Positions 1 to 8,300 of a stretch of 12,935 bases of DNA are shown here, piece by piece. The position numbers and the translations under genes are program-made. The notes under the pieces are model-generated. The model was not told the origin of the DNA and ran no database searches. It saw only the letters and a program-made list of their open reading frames with translations. Origin of the DNA: Deltaproteobacteria bacterium (GTDB lineage Bacteria > Desulfobacterota > Desulfobacteria > Desulfobacterales > JAFDDL01). The DNA lies in contig JAFDDL010000041.1 of assembly GCA_019310865.1 (NCBI GenBank), positions 1-12,935 of the forward strand, in the 5' to 3' direction. Positions within the stretch are counted from its first letter, which is position 1; every line of letters begins with the position of its first letter.

Positions 1-24
1 CTCTGCCGACTGAGCTACTGGGGA
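1..24 (-). tRNA. Partial tRNA gene (5' end only), best fit tRNA-Asn
   Basis: Read on the minus strand from position 24, the sequence gives a 7-nt acceptor strand UCCCCAG, then UA at positions 8-9. A D-arm follows with stem GCUC, loop AGUCGGCA and the returning GAG, after which the gene leaves the window. This is the canonical 5' third of a bacterial elongator tRNA. The anticodon lies outside the window, so the identity is inference. A first base of U is uncommon, and as I recall bacterial tRNA-Asn begins with U in a similar acceptor strand. The gene lies downstream of aspS on the same strand but has its own candidate promoter. Confidence 0.72.
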
Positions 25-32
25 TTATGTGG

Positions 33-62
33 TTTTCGATCGGTCGGTGTGTCCGATCAAAA
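33..62 (-). other. Hairpin between aspS and the tRNA gene
   Basis: Inverted repeat GATCGG (38-43) / CCGATC (53-58) with a 9-nt loop. It is extended by TTTT (33-36) pairing with AAAA (59-62) across a one-base bulge. On neither strand is the stem followed by a clean U-run, so it is not a standard intrinsic terminator. If the promoter at 68-96 is used, the hairpin sits at the very 5' end of the precursor tRNA. It could then be a leader structure, or an aspS 3' end structure or processing site. Confidence 0.4.
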
Positions 63-67
63 CAGCA

Positions 68-96
68 TTTCTAAATGAGAATACCCGTTATGTCAA
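68..96 (-). promoter_or_regulatory. Candidate sigma70-type promoter for the tRNA gene
   Basis: On the minus strand there is a perfect -35 TTGACA (96-91), a 17-nt spacer and a -10 TAGAAA (73-68, four of six consensus bases). The start of transcription would fall near 61-63, about 38 nt before the tRNA 5' end. It lies just past the aspS stop codon, as expected for a tRNA with its own promoter. Prediction from sequence only. Confidence 0.5.
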
Positions 97-115
97 GCAA
101 AAAGTTAGTTTGTAT

Positions 116-1912
116 TTAGTTTTCGCCGCCGCTGATTTTCCGAACCCGGATTGCCAGTTCATCCAGCTGCGCCGGGGATGCCGCCGAGGGCGCATTGGTC
201 ATGAGGCAAGCCGCCTTCTGGGTTTTTGGAAATGCGATGACATCTCGAATGGAGGGTTGCCCGGATAGAATCATACACAAACGGTCAAATCCGAATGCAA
301 TCCCGCCGTGGGGCGGCGCGCCGGATTTTAATGCATCGAGCAGAAATCCGAACTTTTCCTCGGCCGCTTCCTTTGAAATTCCCAGGGTCGCAAACACCCG
401 CTCCTGTAATTCAGGCTGGTGAATACGAATGCTGCCGCCGCCGACTTCAAATCCGTTGAGCACCATGTCGTAGGCCCGGGATTTAACCAAAAGCGGCTCG
501 CTGTCCAAAAGGTCATAATCCGTTTCTAGGGGTGCTGTGAATGGGTGGTGCAGCGCCTCATAGCGTTTTTCAGTCTCGTCATAATCCAGGAGCGGGAAAT
601 GGGTGACCCATAAAAATTGAAATGCGCTCTCGTCGATGAGCCCGAGTTTAATGCCCAGATGATTGCGCAGATGCCCCAGGGCCTCGTTGGTGACTTTTGG
701 TTGATCTGCCACAAAAAACACGAGGTCGCCTGGTTGCATGTCAAGGCGCTCGGCCAAAGCTGCCCTTTCCGCATCGGTGAAAAATTTCGCAATGGGGCTT
801 TGCCACTCGCCCTCTTTGACCTTGATCCAGGCAAGGCCTTTGGCTCGGTAAACGGCAACAAAGTCTGTCAGGTTGTCGATCTCCTTTCGGGAAAAACCGA
901 TGCACCCTTTCGCGTTGATGGCCTTAACGATGCCACCCTTTTCGACAACGGAGGCAAACAATTTGAATCCGGATTCTTTGACAATGTCGGAAATGTCCTT
1001 GAGCTCGAGTTCAAAGCGAATATCCGGCTTATCCAGACCATAGCGGGCAATGGCCTCTTCATAGACGAGCCGGGGAAAGGGTGTGGGGATTTCCAGGCCC
1101 ATCACATCTTTAAAAACCGTCACCATCAGCTGTTCAGACACGTTCATGATGTCGGATTCACCGATAAAGGACATCTCCATATCAATCTGGGTAAATTCCG
1201 GCTGTCGATCCGCTCGCAGATCTTCGTCTCGGAAGCATTTGACAATCTGGTAATACCGGTCAAATCCAGCAATCATCAGAAGCTGCTTGAACAGCTGCGG
1301 TGATTGGGGCAGGGCAAAAAACTGGCCGGGATTGACCCGACTCGGCACCAGGTAATCCCGGGCGCCCTCCGGTGTACTTCGGGTCAGCACCGGTGTTTCA
1401 ACATCGACAAAGCCATGGGTGTTTAAAAAATTTCGAACCGAAGCGGCCGTCTGATGCCGGCGTAAAATCGCCTGCCGAACCTGCGGTCGCCGAAGATCGA
1501 GATGCCGGTACTTCAGCCGGATGGTTTCCGACACCTCAGCGCCGTCTTCAATCAGAAAGGGCGGTGTCTGGGCGCTGTTCAATATTTTCAGCTCGTTGAC
1601 GATCACCTCGATGGCACCGGTTTTCAGCTTGGGATTGCGCATCCCTTCCGGACGAAGCTCGACGATACCCCGAACACCTAAAACGAATTCGCTGCGAATG
1701 GCGTGCGCCTGTTTATGAACCTGGGAATTGGTGTCTGGATTGAAGACCACTTGCGTCAAGCCTTCCTTGTCCCGCAAATCCACAAAGATTACACCCCCAT
1801 GATCCCGTCGTCGCTGCACCCAGCCCATCAGAACGACTTCCTGCCCCACATCCTCCGGACCCAGCGTACAACAGGTATGCGTTCGTCTCATGTCTCCCAG
1901 TATATCAAACAA
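116..1912 (-). CDS. aspS: Aspartyl-tRNA synthetase, probably non-discriminating (Asp/Asn)
   Basis: Class IIb synthetase that attaches aspartate to tRNA-Asp in the cytoplasm; 598 residues, the usual bacterial length. The N-terminal OB-fold anticodon domain is at about 15-115. Class II motif 2 is [14 protein letters not shown] (227-240), motif 3 is GIAFGFDRL (537-545), and the bacterial GAD insertion lies between. The start is a choice. TTG at 1912 has AAGGAG eight nt upstream. ATG at 1891 (seven codons in, giving MRRTHTCC) fits the family N-terminus but has a GGGAG only 2 nt away. I prefer TTG by ribosome binding site, while homology favours ATG. Two anticodon-domain positions, His in RRRDHGG (38) and Gly in RPEG (90), match non-discriminating enzymes that also charge tRNA-Asn, as I recall from Pseudomonas work. 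hisS lies 75 nt upstream on the same strand, so the two probably share a transcript. Confidence 0.97.
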   Translation of the reverse strand: MFDILGDMRRTHTCCTLGPEDVGQEVVLMGWVQRRRDHGGVIFVDLRDKEGLTQVVFNPDTNSQVHKQAHAIRSEFVLGVRGIVELRPEGMRNPKLKTGAIEVIVNELKILNSAQTPPFLIEDGAEVSETIRLKYRHLDLRRPQVRQAILRRHQTAASVRNFLNTHGFVDVETPVLTRSTPEGARDYLVPSRVNPGQFFALPQSPQLFKQLLMIAGFDRYYQIVKCFRDEDLRADRQPEFTQIDMEMSFIGESDIMNVSEQLMVTVFKDVMGLEIPTPFPRLVYEEAIARYGLDKPDIRFELELKDISDIVKESGFKLFASVVEKGGIVKAINAKGCIGFSRKEIDNLTDFVAVYRAKGLAWIKVKEGEWQSPIAKFFTDAERAALAERLDMQPGDLVFFVADQPKVTNEALGHLRNHLGIKLGLIDESAFQFLWVTHFPLLDYDETEKRYEALHHPFTAPLETDYDLLDSEPLLVKSRAYDMVLNGFEVGGGSIRIHQPELQERVFATLGISKEAAEEKFGFLLDALKSGAPPHGGIAFGFDRLCMILSGQPSIRDVIAFPKTQKAACLMTNAPSAASPAQLDELAIRVRKISGGEN

Positions 1913-1942
1913 TTGTTAAGCTCCTTTCCTTGTTTACAATTG
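1910..1942 (-). promoter_or_regulatory. aspS ribosome binding site inside a short inverted repeat
   Basis: AAGGAG (1926-1921) precedes the TTG start (1912-1910) by 8 nt, which is what decides that start over the ATG at 1891. The two copies of CAATTGT/ACAATTG (1910-1916 and 1936-1942) could pair as a 7-bp AT-rich stem. Such a stem would take in the start codon and leave the binding site in a 19-nt loop. The ribosome binding site is well supported; a regulatory role for the stem is speculative. Confidence 0.45.
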
Positions 1943-1987
1943 GCTGCGTTGTTTCTTAAAATCAGTTTTTCGTTCGATTCGTCGGCT

Positions 1988-3250
1988 TCAAGCACCATCG
2001 ACCACCCGCTGCTTGATATCCGCAATCAGATTACCGAACGGAACGGAAACCTGTTCTTTCGTCGCCATATTCCGAACAATGACCGCCTCTTGCGCAAGCT
2101 CCGCATCACCGGCAATCATCACACGCGCAGCACCCATCCGGTTAGCGCGCTTCATAAGGCTCTTGAGACTTTTACCGGAAAGGTCCAGCTCGGTACGAAC
2201 CCCTTCATTGCTTAATTTAGAAGCCCAAGTTAAGGCGATGCGTTGGCTTTTTTCACCCAGGGCTGCCACGAATAGATCCACGGATCCGTGCTGTTTTGTT
2301 TCATTGAATTGAATCAGCTCAACCAGTCGATCGAGTCCAATGGCAAACCCGACAGCCGGCATCTTTGGACCACCCAAGGCCTGAATCAGGCCGTCGTATC
2401 GACCCCCACCGGCAATGGCGCTTTGGGCCCCCAGCGCACTGGTCTGGATCTCAAAGATTGTACGCGAGTAATAATCAAGCCCCCGGACCAACCGTTGGTC
2501 GATCTCGTATGCGACCTCCAGCTCCTCGAGGCTATCGCGAACAACGCCAAAATGTTGGATGCAATCGCTGCACAAATGATCCTGCAACAACGGCGCACCG
2601 ACAACGGCTTCGCGGCACGATGGCACCTTACAGTCCAGGACTCTCAAGGGGTTTTGCTCCCGGCGCCGCTTGCAATCGGCACAAAGTTGATCAACGACAT
2701 TGGCCGTATGGGTTAAAAGGGCCTCCTTGTACCCGGGCCGGCAGGCCGGACATCCCAGCGAGTTGATACGCACGCACCGATCCACTACCGACAACCGGGT
2801 CAGAAACATTTCGAGCATGTAGATGAGCTGTGCGTCCATCCGGGGTGATGCGACGCCAAAGATTTCCGCATTGATTTGATAGAACTGGCGATACCGTCCC
2901 CTTTGCGGCCGTTCACGCCGGAACATGGGGCCGATGGTGTAATATTTTTTTACCGGATCAGGGGCATAAAGCTTGTGTTGGACGTAGGCGCGAACCACAG
3001 AGGCGGTTGCTTCGGGTCGAAGGGTGATCTTGTCGCCCTTTCGATCGGCAAGGGTGTACATCTCCTTTTCAACGATGTCTGTTGCCTCCCCGATGCTTCT
3101 GGCAAATAGTTCCGTGCGCTCCATGATCGGAATTCGAATTTCCTTGAATCCGAAATTTTCGAAAACCGCAACAGCGGTTTTTTCCACGGTTTGCCACCGC
3201 TCCACCTCACCGGGCAGGATGTCTTTAAATCCTCTAATAAGCTGTATCAT
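1988..3250 (-). CDS. hisS: Histidyl-tRNA synthetase
   Basis: Class II synthetase that charges tRNA-His; 420 residues from the ATG at 3250, the typical bacterial length. Visible in order: N-terminal IRGFKDILP (about 5-13), motif 2 PMFRRERPQRGRYRQF (about 108-123), the histidine-binding RGLDYYSRTIFE (about 256-267), GGGRYDGL and motif 3 AVGFAIGLDRL (about 281-309), then a C-terminal anticodon-binding domain. A TTG two codons upstream (3256) is possible, but neither start has a strong ribosome binding site and ATG fits the family better. The central insertion carries four cysteine pairs (CPAC, CADC, CKVPSC, CSDC at about 167-230). E. coli HisRS lacks most of them as I recall, so they may form a metal site, though this is unproven. 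aspS follows on the same strand; panB diverges upstream. Confidence 0.97.
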   Translation of the reverse strand: MIQLIRGFKDILPGEVERWQTVEKTAVAVFENFGFKEIRIPIMERTELFARSIGEATDIVEKEMYTLADRKGDKITLRPEATASVVRAYVQHKLYAPDPVKKYYTIGPMFRRERPQRGRYRQFYQINAEIFGVASPRMDAQLIYMLEMFLTRLSVVDRCVRINSLGCPACRPGYKEALLTHTANVVDQLCADCKRRREQNPLRVLDCKVPSCREAVVGAPLLQDHLCSDCIQHFGVVRDSLEELEVAYEIDQRLVRGLDYYSRTIFEIQTSALGAQSAIAGGGRYDGLIQALGGPKMPAVGFAIGLDRLVELIQFNETKQHGSVDLFVAALGEKSQRIALTWASKLSNEGVRTELDLSGKSLKSLMKRANRMGAARVMIAGDAELAQEAVIVRNMATKEQVSVPFGNLIADIKQRVVDGA

Positions 3251-3310
3251 GTCCAATCCAACTATTATGAGTCATTTCTGCGCGGAGTTGCGCGAACCCT
3301 AAATCAAAAC

Positions 3311-3339
3311 TTTGTATCCAATAGCGATGCCATAGTCAA
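3311..3339 (-). promoter_or_regulatory. Candidate hisS(-aspS) promoter
   Basis: On the minus strand, -35 TTGACT (3339-3334) and -10 TACAAA (3316-3311) are separated by exactly 17 nt. Five and four of six bases match the sigma70 consensus. The start of transcription would be near 3304, giving a leader of about 54 nt before the hisS ATG. A 12-bp direct repeat overlaps it. Confidence 0.45.
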
Positions 3340-3348
3340 TAGCGATGC
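3319..3348. repeat. 12-bp direct repeat across the hisS promoter
   Basis: CAATAGCGATGC occurs at 3319-3330 and again at 3337-3348, an 18-bp period. One copy fills the spacer of the predicted hisS promoter and the other overlaps its -35 box. Two identical sites at this spacing could be a tandem operator, or a chance or slippage duplication. Confidence 0.6.
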
Positions 3349-3400
3349 AAATTTTTCAACCTGTCCCAGTTAAATTGATATATAAATTGCCCATGGCTCT

Positions 3401-3521
3401 GGTGGCACGGGGGCATATGCGCTAACTTAACGATTTGCGATTTTCACGTTGGTAGTTGTGGGTGGCACGGACAAACAAGTTTGTCCATGCCACCTCCGTG
3501 CGTGTTAAGTTAGCGCTTATG
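3401..3521. repeat. Nested palindromic intergenic repeat (REP- or MITE-like)
   Basis: The outer arms 3414-3431 and 3504-3521 are inverted copies with 17 of 18 positions paired, including a perfect 13-bp core GCGCTAACTTAAC / GTTAAGTTAGCGC. Inside lies a second palindrome (3461-3476 against 3479-3494, 15 of 16 paired) built on GGTGGCACGGACAAAC. The motif GGTGGCACGG also occurs directly at 3401-3410. A GTAG tetranucleotide (3452-3455) lies 5 nt before the inner hairpin, which resembles REP elements recognised by RAYT/TnpA-REP transposases. No transposase is in the window, and I cannot see whether copies exist elsewhere. Neither strand shows a terminator-type U-run after the stems. Confidence 0.75.
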
Positions 3522-3575
3522 GGGCACAGGTGGGGGGCCTTTACCCACGACTTTTGAGTGAATTTGTTTTTTTCC

Positions 3576-3602
3576 TTGACAATTCAGCGGTTTCAATATT
3601 AA
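3576..3602 (+). promoter_or_regulatory. Candidate panB promoter
   Basis: A perfect -35 TTGACA (3576-3581) is followed after 15 nt by TATTAA (3597-3602), a four-of-six match to the -10 consensus. The spacer is shorter than the preferred 17, so the -10 assignment is uncertain. The position, about 36 nt before the panB start codon, is sensible. Confidence 0.4.
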
Positions 3603-3625
3603 GCCGATGAAAACCCCACCCAAAC

Positions 3626-3631
3626 AGGAGG
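3626..3631 (+). promoter_or_regulatory. panB ribosome binding site
   Basis: A full consensus AGGAGG lies 7 nt before the ATG at 3639. It fixes the panB start and suggests strong translation. Confidence 0.8.
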
Positions 3632-3638
3632 CTTCACC

Positions 3639-4427
3639 ATGGCATCTCAAATCTCGATCACATCCTTGTTGAACATGAAGAAAAAAGGTGAAAAAATTGT
3701 CGCCCTGACGGCTTACGACTACCCATTTGCCAAATGGCTCGATGAATGCGGCGTTCATTCAATCCTCGTCGGAGATTCTCTTGGTATGGTGGTGCAAGGT
3801 GAAAACAGCACCCTGCCGGTTACCATGGATCAGATGATCTATCACACCCGGATGGTTACCAGGGGTGCCCAACGCGCCTTGATCATCGGTGATATGCCGT
3901 TCATGTCTTATCAGAGCAGCATCGAGCAGGCGGTAGTCAACGCCGGCCGGTTTTTAAAAGAAGGCGGCGCCGCTGCGGTGAAGCTCGAAGGTGGCGTAAC
4001 GGTTGCGGATCGGATCCGATCCATAACCAACGCCGGCATTCCGGTTCAGGCGCATATCGGTCTCACCCCCCAATCGGTTCACCAAATGGGCGGATTCAAA
4101 GTCCAACGCGATGAAAATCGACTGCTGTCCGACGCATTGGAAGTCGAAGCTGCCGGTGCCTTTTCGGTTATTCTGGAAGGGATTCCGGCTGCAATTGCTG
4201 AAAAGATTACCATGAAACTCTCCATTCCCACCATCGGCATCGGCGCAGGTCCGCATTGTGATGGTCAAATATTGGTCCTACACGATCTACTGGGACTTTT
4301 CGACCGGCATGTTCCGAAGTTCGCCAAACAGTATGCGCAACTGGGCAATGCGGCCAAATCAGCCATCGACTCGTATTTTTCCGAAGTGCAAACGGGAAAA
4401 TTTCCTTCCGAGGAGCATTGTTACTGA
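3639..4427 (+). CDS. panB: 3-methyl-2-oxobutanoate hydroxymethyltransferase (ketopantoate synthesis)
   Basis: Transfers a hydroxymethyl group from 5,10-methylene-tetrahydrofolate to alpha-ketoisovalerate, giving ketopantoate, the first committed step of pantothenate and CoA synthesis. At 262 residues it is the family's normal length, a single TIM-barrel enzyme that forms a decamer in characterised members. Family signatures seen: LTAYDYPFA (23-31), [12 protein letters not shown] (43-54) with metal-binding Asp46, GDMPFMSY (84-91) with metal-binding Asp85, KLEGG (115-119), HIGLTPQSV (139-147), the catalytic-region Glu180 in VILEGIP, and [12 protein letters not shown] (199-210). Nothing essential is missing. 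The start is set by an AGGAGG 7 nt upstream. The next gene begins one nt after the stop, so the two are almost certainly co-transcribed and may be translationally coupled. panC and panD are not in the window. Confidence 0.97.
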   Translation: MASQISITSLLNMKKKGEKIVALTAYDYPFAKWLDECGVHSILVGDSLGMVVQGENSTLPVTMDQMIYHTRMVTRGAQRALIIGDMPFMSYQSSIEQAVVNAGRFLKEGGAAAVKLEGGVTVADRIRSITNAGIPVQAHIGLTPQSVHQMGGFKVQRDENRLLSDALEVEAAGAFSVILEGIPAAIAEKITMKLSIPTIGIGAGPHCDGQILVLHDLLGLFDRHVPKFAKQYAQLGNAAKSAIDSYFSEVQTGKFPSEEHCY

Positions 4428-4428
4428 T

Positions 4429-5310
4429 ATGAAACCGTCATTTACCATTGTCGGATGTGGTCGGGTGGGAACCACGCTTGGTTGGCATCTTACCCAATCC
4501 GGGTATCCGGCCGAATCATTCACCAGCCGGACGCTGACTTCTGCAGAAGCCATTGCCGGCAAGGTCGGCATATCCTCATTCGGTGATCGACCATGGGAGC
4601 ACACCGCGTCGGCGGATATCGTTTTTATTACAACACCAGACGACGTCATTGCCGAAGTCTGCCGCGATATAGTGAATAAAACCGGGTTCCGAAGCGGCTC
4701 GGTGGTGCTCCACTGCAGCGGGTCCCTGCCGTCCACTATTTTGGCGCCTGCCCGGAAAAACGGCGCTTACATCGGTTCGCTCCATCCACTGCAAAGCATC
4801 GCGAAAGCGACCTTTGACAGCAACCCGTTTCAGGGCATCATCACGGCAGTGGAAGGTGATCCGCAAGCGATCGAGTCAGCCCGAAAAATCGCAGCGGATC
4901 TCGGATCACGCTGTATCGATATCCGGACCGAGGCGAAAATATTGTACCATGCATCGGCTGTTGTGGCCTCCAACTATCTGGTGACCCTGATGGACCTGTC
5001 TTTGCGTTTGCTCAAGAAAGCCGGTATCGAAGCGTCTGATGCCGTTGACGTTCTCTATCCACTGGTCAAGGGCACATTGACCAATATCGAAAAAATCGGA
5101 ATCCCCCAGGCACTGACAGGTCCCATTGCCCGGGGGGATTTGGCCACCATTGCCGATCATCTCCAAGCCATGGGTCGCCAGACCCCCGAATTATTACACC
5201 TCTACAAAGCACTGGGTAGCCATACCGTCAAATTGGCCGGAGCAAAGGGCTCATTGGACCCATCCCAGGCTGAAAAATTTGAGAAACTGCTTTCCGGTAA
5301 GGATTCTTAA
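4429..5310 (+). CDS. Rossmann-fold/DUF2520 protein, candidate PanG-type ketopantoate reductase
   Basis: A 293-residue two-domain protein built like 6-phosphogluconate/ketopantoate-reductase-type dehydrogenases. The N-terminal nucleotide-binding fold has GCGRVG (9-14), a second strand ending DIVFITTPDD (63-72), and VVLHCSGSLP (92-101) followed by GSLHPLQS (116-123). The helical C-terminal half carries KILYHASAVVASNY (170-183) and TGPIARGD (230-237). This fits the Rossmann-like plus DUF2520 families, which I recognise from motifs only. The start at 4429 is one nt after the panB stop; AGGAG lies 13 nt upstream, so coupling to panB translation is likely. Tight linkage to panB suggests it reduces ketopantoate to pantoate with NAD(P)H, like the PanG enzyme described in Francisella. 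That assignment is inference. The stop overlaps the convergent peptidase gene by 4 nt. Confidence 0.88.
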   Translation: MKPSFTIVGCGRVGTTLGWHLTQSGYPAESFTSRTLTSAEAIAGKVGISSFGDRPWEHTASADIVFITTPDDVIAEVCRDIVNKTGFRSGSVVLHCSGSLPSTILAPARKNGAYIGSLHPLQSIAKATFDSNPFQGIITAVEGDPQAIESARKIAADLGSRCIDIRTEAKILYHASAVVASNYLVTLMDLSLRLLKKAGIEASDAVDVLYPLVKGTLTNIEKIGIPQALTGPIARGDLATIADHLQAMGRQTPELLHLYKALGSHTVKLAGAKGSLDPSQAEKFEKLLSGKDS

Positions 5311-8300
5311 ATTGAATGGATCTCCAAAGGGGCAGCCGGCAGCTTTTCATTGGCCGCATCCAGCTGTTCCTTTCCGGAAATAACCGCGACACCCTGGACG
5401 TGGCGATCCGCAGAGAAGTAGCGCTCTGCGACGGATAGGACCTGATCCCGTGTGGCAGCCAGCACGCCTTGCTTATACTGATTTCGCAAGTCGTCCGTAA
5501 GGGACAGCAATTGCCGGTAGAACGCCTTGCGGGCGGCGAGTCCGGGTGTATCCGGTTTGTCAATGTCCGAGCAGACCTGAAGTACGGCCTCATCGATATC
5601 CTGATTTGAAAAATCACCGTTTCGGATAAAGGCAAAGGCATCCTGAAAAACTTTTAAGGTCGACACGATATGGGGATCGCGGTAGGAGGCCAGTGAAAAC
5701 AGGCCGTCCTCAGGCGAATGCACGGCAAAGCCGCCATAGGCACCACCTTTTTCACGGATTTCGCGATGTAGGAAAAGGGAGCGAAGCATCTTGGCGATAA
5801 TAGCAAGGACCGGGGCATCCCCATGGTCCATTCGAACCGATTGAAACGTTTGGGCCACAAACGATACCGCTGTGGAGGTTTGCCACCCTTCACGTGGGAC
5901 CCCTTCGGTCAAACCAATCGATGGAGAAGCAAAATTCCCCACCTCGTCGATGGTATCCTCACCCGATGCAGAAAGGCCGCCCAAGAGCGAGTTCAGCAAT
6001 TCGGCCCCCTGCTTGAGAACGTCAGACTCACCGATAATGGCTGTTTTCATGTTCCCCTGCTTAAAGAGTGCCGGACCGATTTTCGCCAGATTTTTCGACA
6101 AGATTTCTAAATAGTCATTCCCATCGGCTGACATCAAGGCCTTAATATAACGAAGCTGGGAGACACCGTGCCACATTTCCGACAGGGCCGATTGGTTTAA
6201 AAACCGCCGCCCTGCAAGGGACATGGCCAGGCGGTGTCCATTTTGGACAATGATCGATTCAAAACCGGCACGGTATTCTCTCAGAACCTGTCCGAGGCGA
6301 TCCAGGTTGGAAAAGTCATAAGCGCACGCAAATTCTTCCAGCAGTTCAAACAGCTTACTCTGGTTGCGATCCAGGCATTTCCCCTCCATCAGTACGAAGG
6401 GGAAGCTGCTACCGCCGGCATCCACCTTGGTTCGGGCATGGGCACCCAAGCCGAGGCCACCGGTTCCCGCCTCAATTTTTCTGGCAATTTCCAGGTAGTC
6501 GTGCCGAGCAGTGCCGACCTTGGTCACCGCGTAACAGAAAAAGGGAACCAGCGGCAGCAATTCGATATCCAGCTTGCCTATTCCCATGGCACTGGAAAAA
6601 TAGGTAATGCCTGAAGTATGGGTATCGTAACAATAATCGGCGTTGGAACCGAAGAAATCGGCAACAGGCGTGTTTCGAACTGTCGGTAAAATATCCGTCC
6701 GTGTCAGGGTTGGCAGGCAATGGATGTCCTCCTTGCCTTCCTGTAAGGCCACCAAGGTCCGATTATCAGCGTGAATCGCGTCGATTTCGGCTTGTCCCAA
6801 TTGGGATTGGAGCTGCGCCAGGGTTTTCCGGATCCGGCTTTCTTCTCGACCGGCCATTTTCGGGTCCGGCTCAAGCTTAAATAAAACACGATGGGGGTTG
6901 TTGATAAAATACTGTTGAATTTTATTTTCAAAAAACCCCCCGATTTCAACCGCTTTCTTTATTTGGGTCACATCCGCATCAAATTGCAGACCGCGAACCG
7001 GATCTCCACCATGCGCCCAGATTCCACAGAAGCTCAGCAGCAGTTTTAAACCATACGGATATGGCGTGTTGGTCACCTCTTTTCGGTGAAACTCAATCTG
7101 GTGAATGGCCGATAAGACCAATTCCCGGTCCACCCCATCTTGAACCAGTTCATTTAAAACGTCGAAAATGATCGTTTCGATTTTTTCGGCGGATTCAGGT
7201 GCGATATCTTTTAATCCGGCAGCAAACACCGTGTCGCGGTTGTCCGGGTCAAATCCGGTGGCGTCGCTTAAAGCGCTGCCGAGTCCCGAGTCAATCAAGG
7301 CTTTACGAAGCGGGGATGCTGCATTTCCCAGAAGAATCGCTTCCAATAAGGTCAGCACCAGTACTTCAAAGGAATCTTTAATGTCCGCCGTCAACCATGC
7401 AACACAGGCCTGGGATTTTTTCTCCGGATTTTCCTGTTTGCCGATGGGATAATAATAGGTCGTCTGTCTCGGTTCGTGCCATCGCGGTTGTGCCGGGATG
7501 TGGGTGTCGGGATCCATGGCCTGGACACCTGCAAGAACCTTGTCGCAAATTACCGGGAGGTGATCTTTGAGCGGCAGGTTGCCATAGGTATAAAAAAAAG
7601 CGTTGCTGGGATGATAATGCCGCCTGTGAAATTCCATAAGCTGCTCATGGGTGAGCTCCGGAATAAAGACCGGGTCACCGCCTGAATTAAACCGATAGGT
7701 GGTGTCAGGAAACAGTGCATTCAAAAGCGACCGCCTGCAGACCTGGTCCGGGGACGACATGGCGCCTTTCATTTCGTTATAAACAACACCGGAATAGATC
7801 AGCTCGCCGCTACCCGCCTTGCCGGTTTCAGCGCTGTCCTCAGGGTCGACAAACGAGAGCCGATGGCCTTCTTGTTTAAAGCTAAGCCGGTCGAGTTTGG
7901 GAAAAAAAACCGCATCCAGGTAAACGTCCATCAGATTGTAAAAATCCTTCCGATTCTGGGTCGAAAAGGGATACATAGTCCAATCCGATGCGGTGAACGC
8001 GTTCATGAATGTGCTCAGGCTGCGTTTGAGCATGGAAAAGAACGGATCTCGAACGGGATACTTCTGCGAACCGCACAGCGCGAGGTGCTCCAGAATATGC
8101 GCAACCCCTGTATTGTCCCGGGGAACGGTCTTAAGGGCGATGCTGAAGGTGTTTTCATCGTCATCCCGGCTGATGTGAATATGCCTGGCGCCGGACCTCT
8201 CATGGTTTAATTCGTAAAGCCAGGCGTGTATTTCCGGATAATCAATGATGCGATCGACATGAAAGCCTGAAATCACGTCGCCTGTTTCTATTCCCGGATT

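Larger units (their letters stand above)
3251..3638. other. Intergenic region between divergent hisS and panB
   Basis: This 388-nt stretch has no convincing gene. From left to right it holds the weak hisS translation start region, a candidate hisS promoter on the minus strand (3311-3339) overlapped by a 12-bp direct repeat, and a nested palindromic repeat (3414-3521) with a copy of GGTGGCACGG just before it at 3401. A G-rich stretch near 3530 follows, then a candidate panB promoter (3576-3602) and the panB ribosome binding site. The short reading frames crossing it look like non-coding shadow. Confidence 0.7.

Noticed and set aside
617..1303. 228-residue plus-strand frame opposite aspS
   Set aside because: It is fully antisense to a certain synthetase gene and its translation has no recognisable domain; a shadow frame.
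3319..3348. Two-copy repeat as the start of a CRISPR array
   Set aside because: Only two 12-bp units with a 6-bp gap; there are no spacers of array length and no cas genes.
3521..3550. G-rich GTGGG...CCCAC stem after the nested palindrome as a terminator
   Set aside because: It lies between divergent genes, has a short stem and lacks a clear U-tract.
3510..3758. 82-residue minus-strand frame across the panB start
   Set aside because: It overlaps the panB ribosome binding site and the start of a certain gene, and has no protein-like motif.
4258..4428. N-terminal extension of the dehydrogenase-like gene to 4258
   Set aside because: The extra residues lie inside panB in another frame; the Rossmann motif starts properly after the ATG at 4429.
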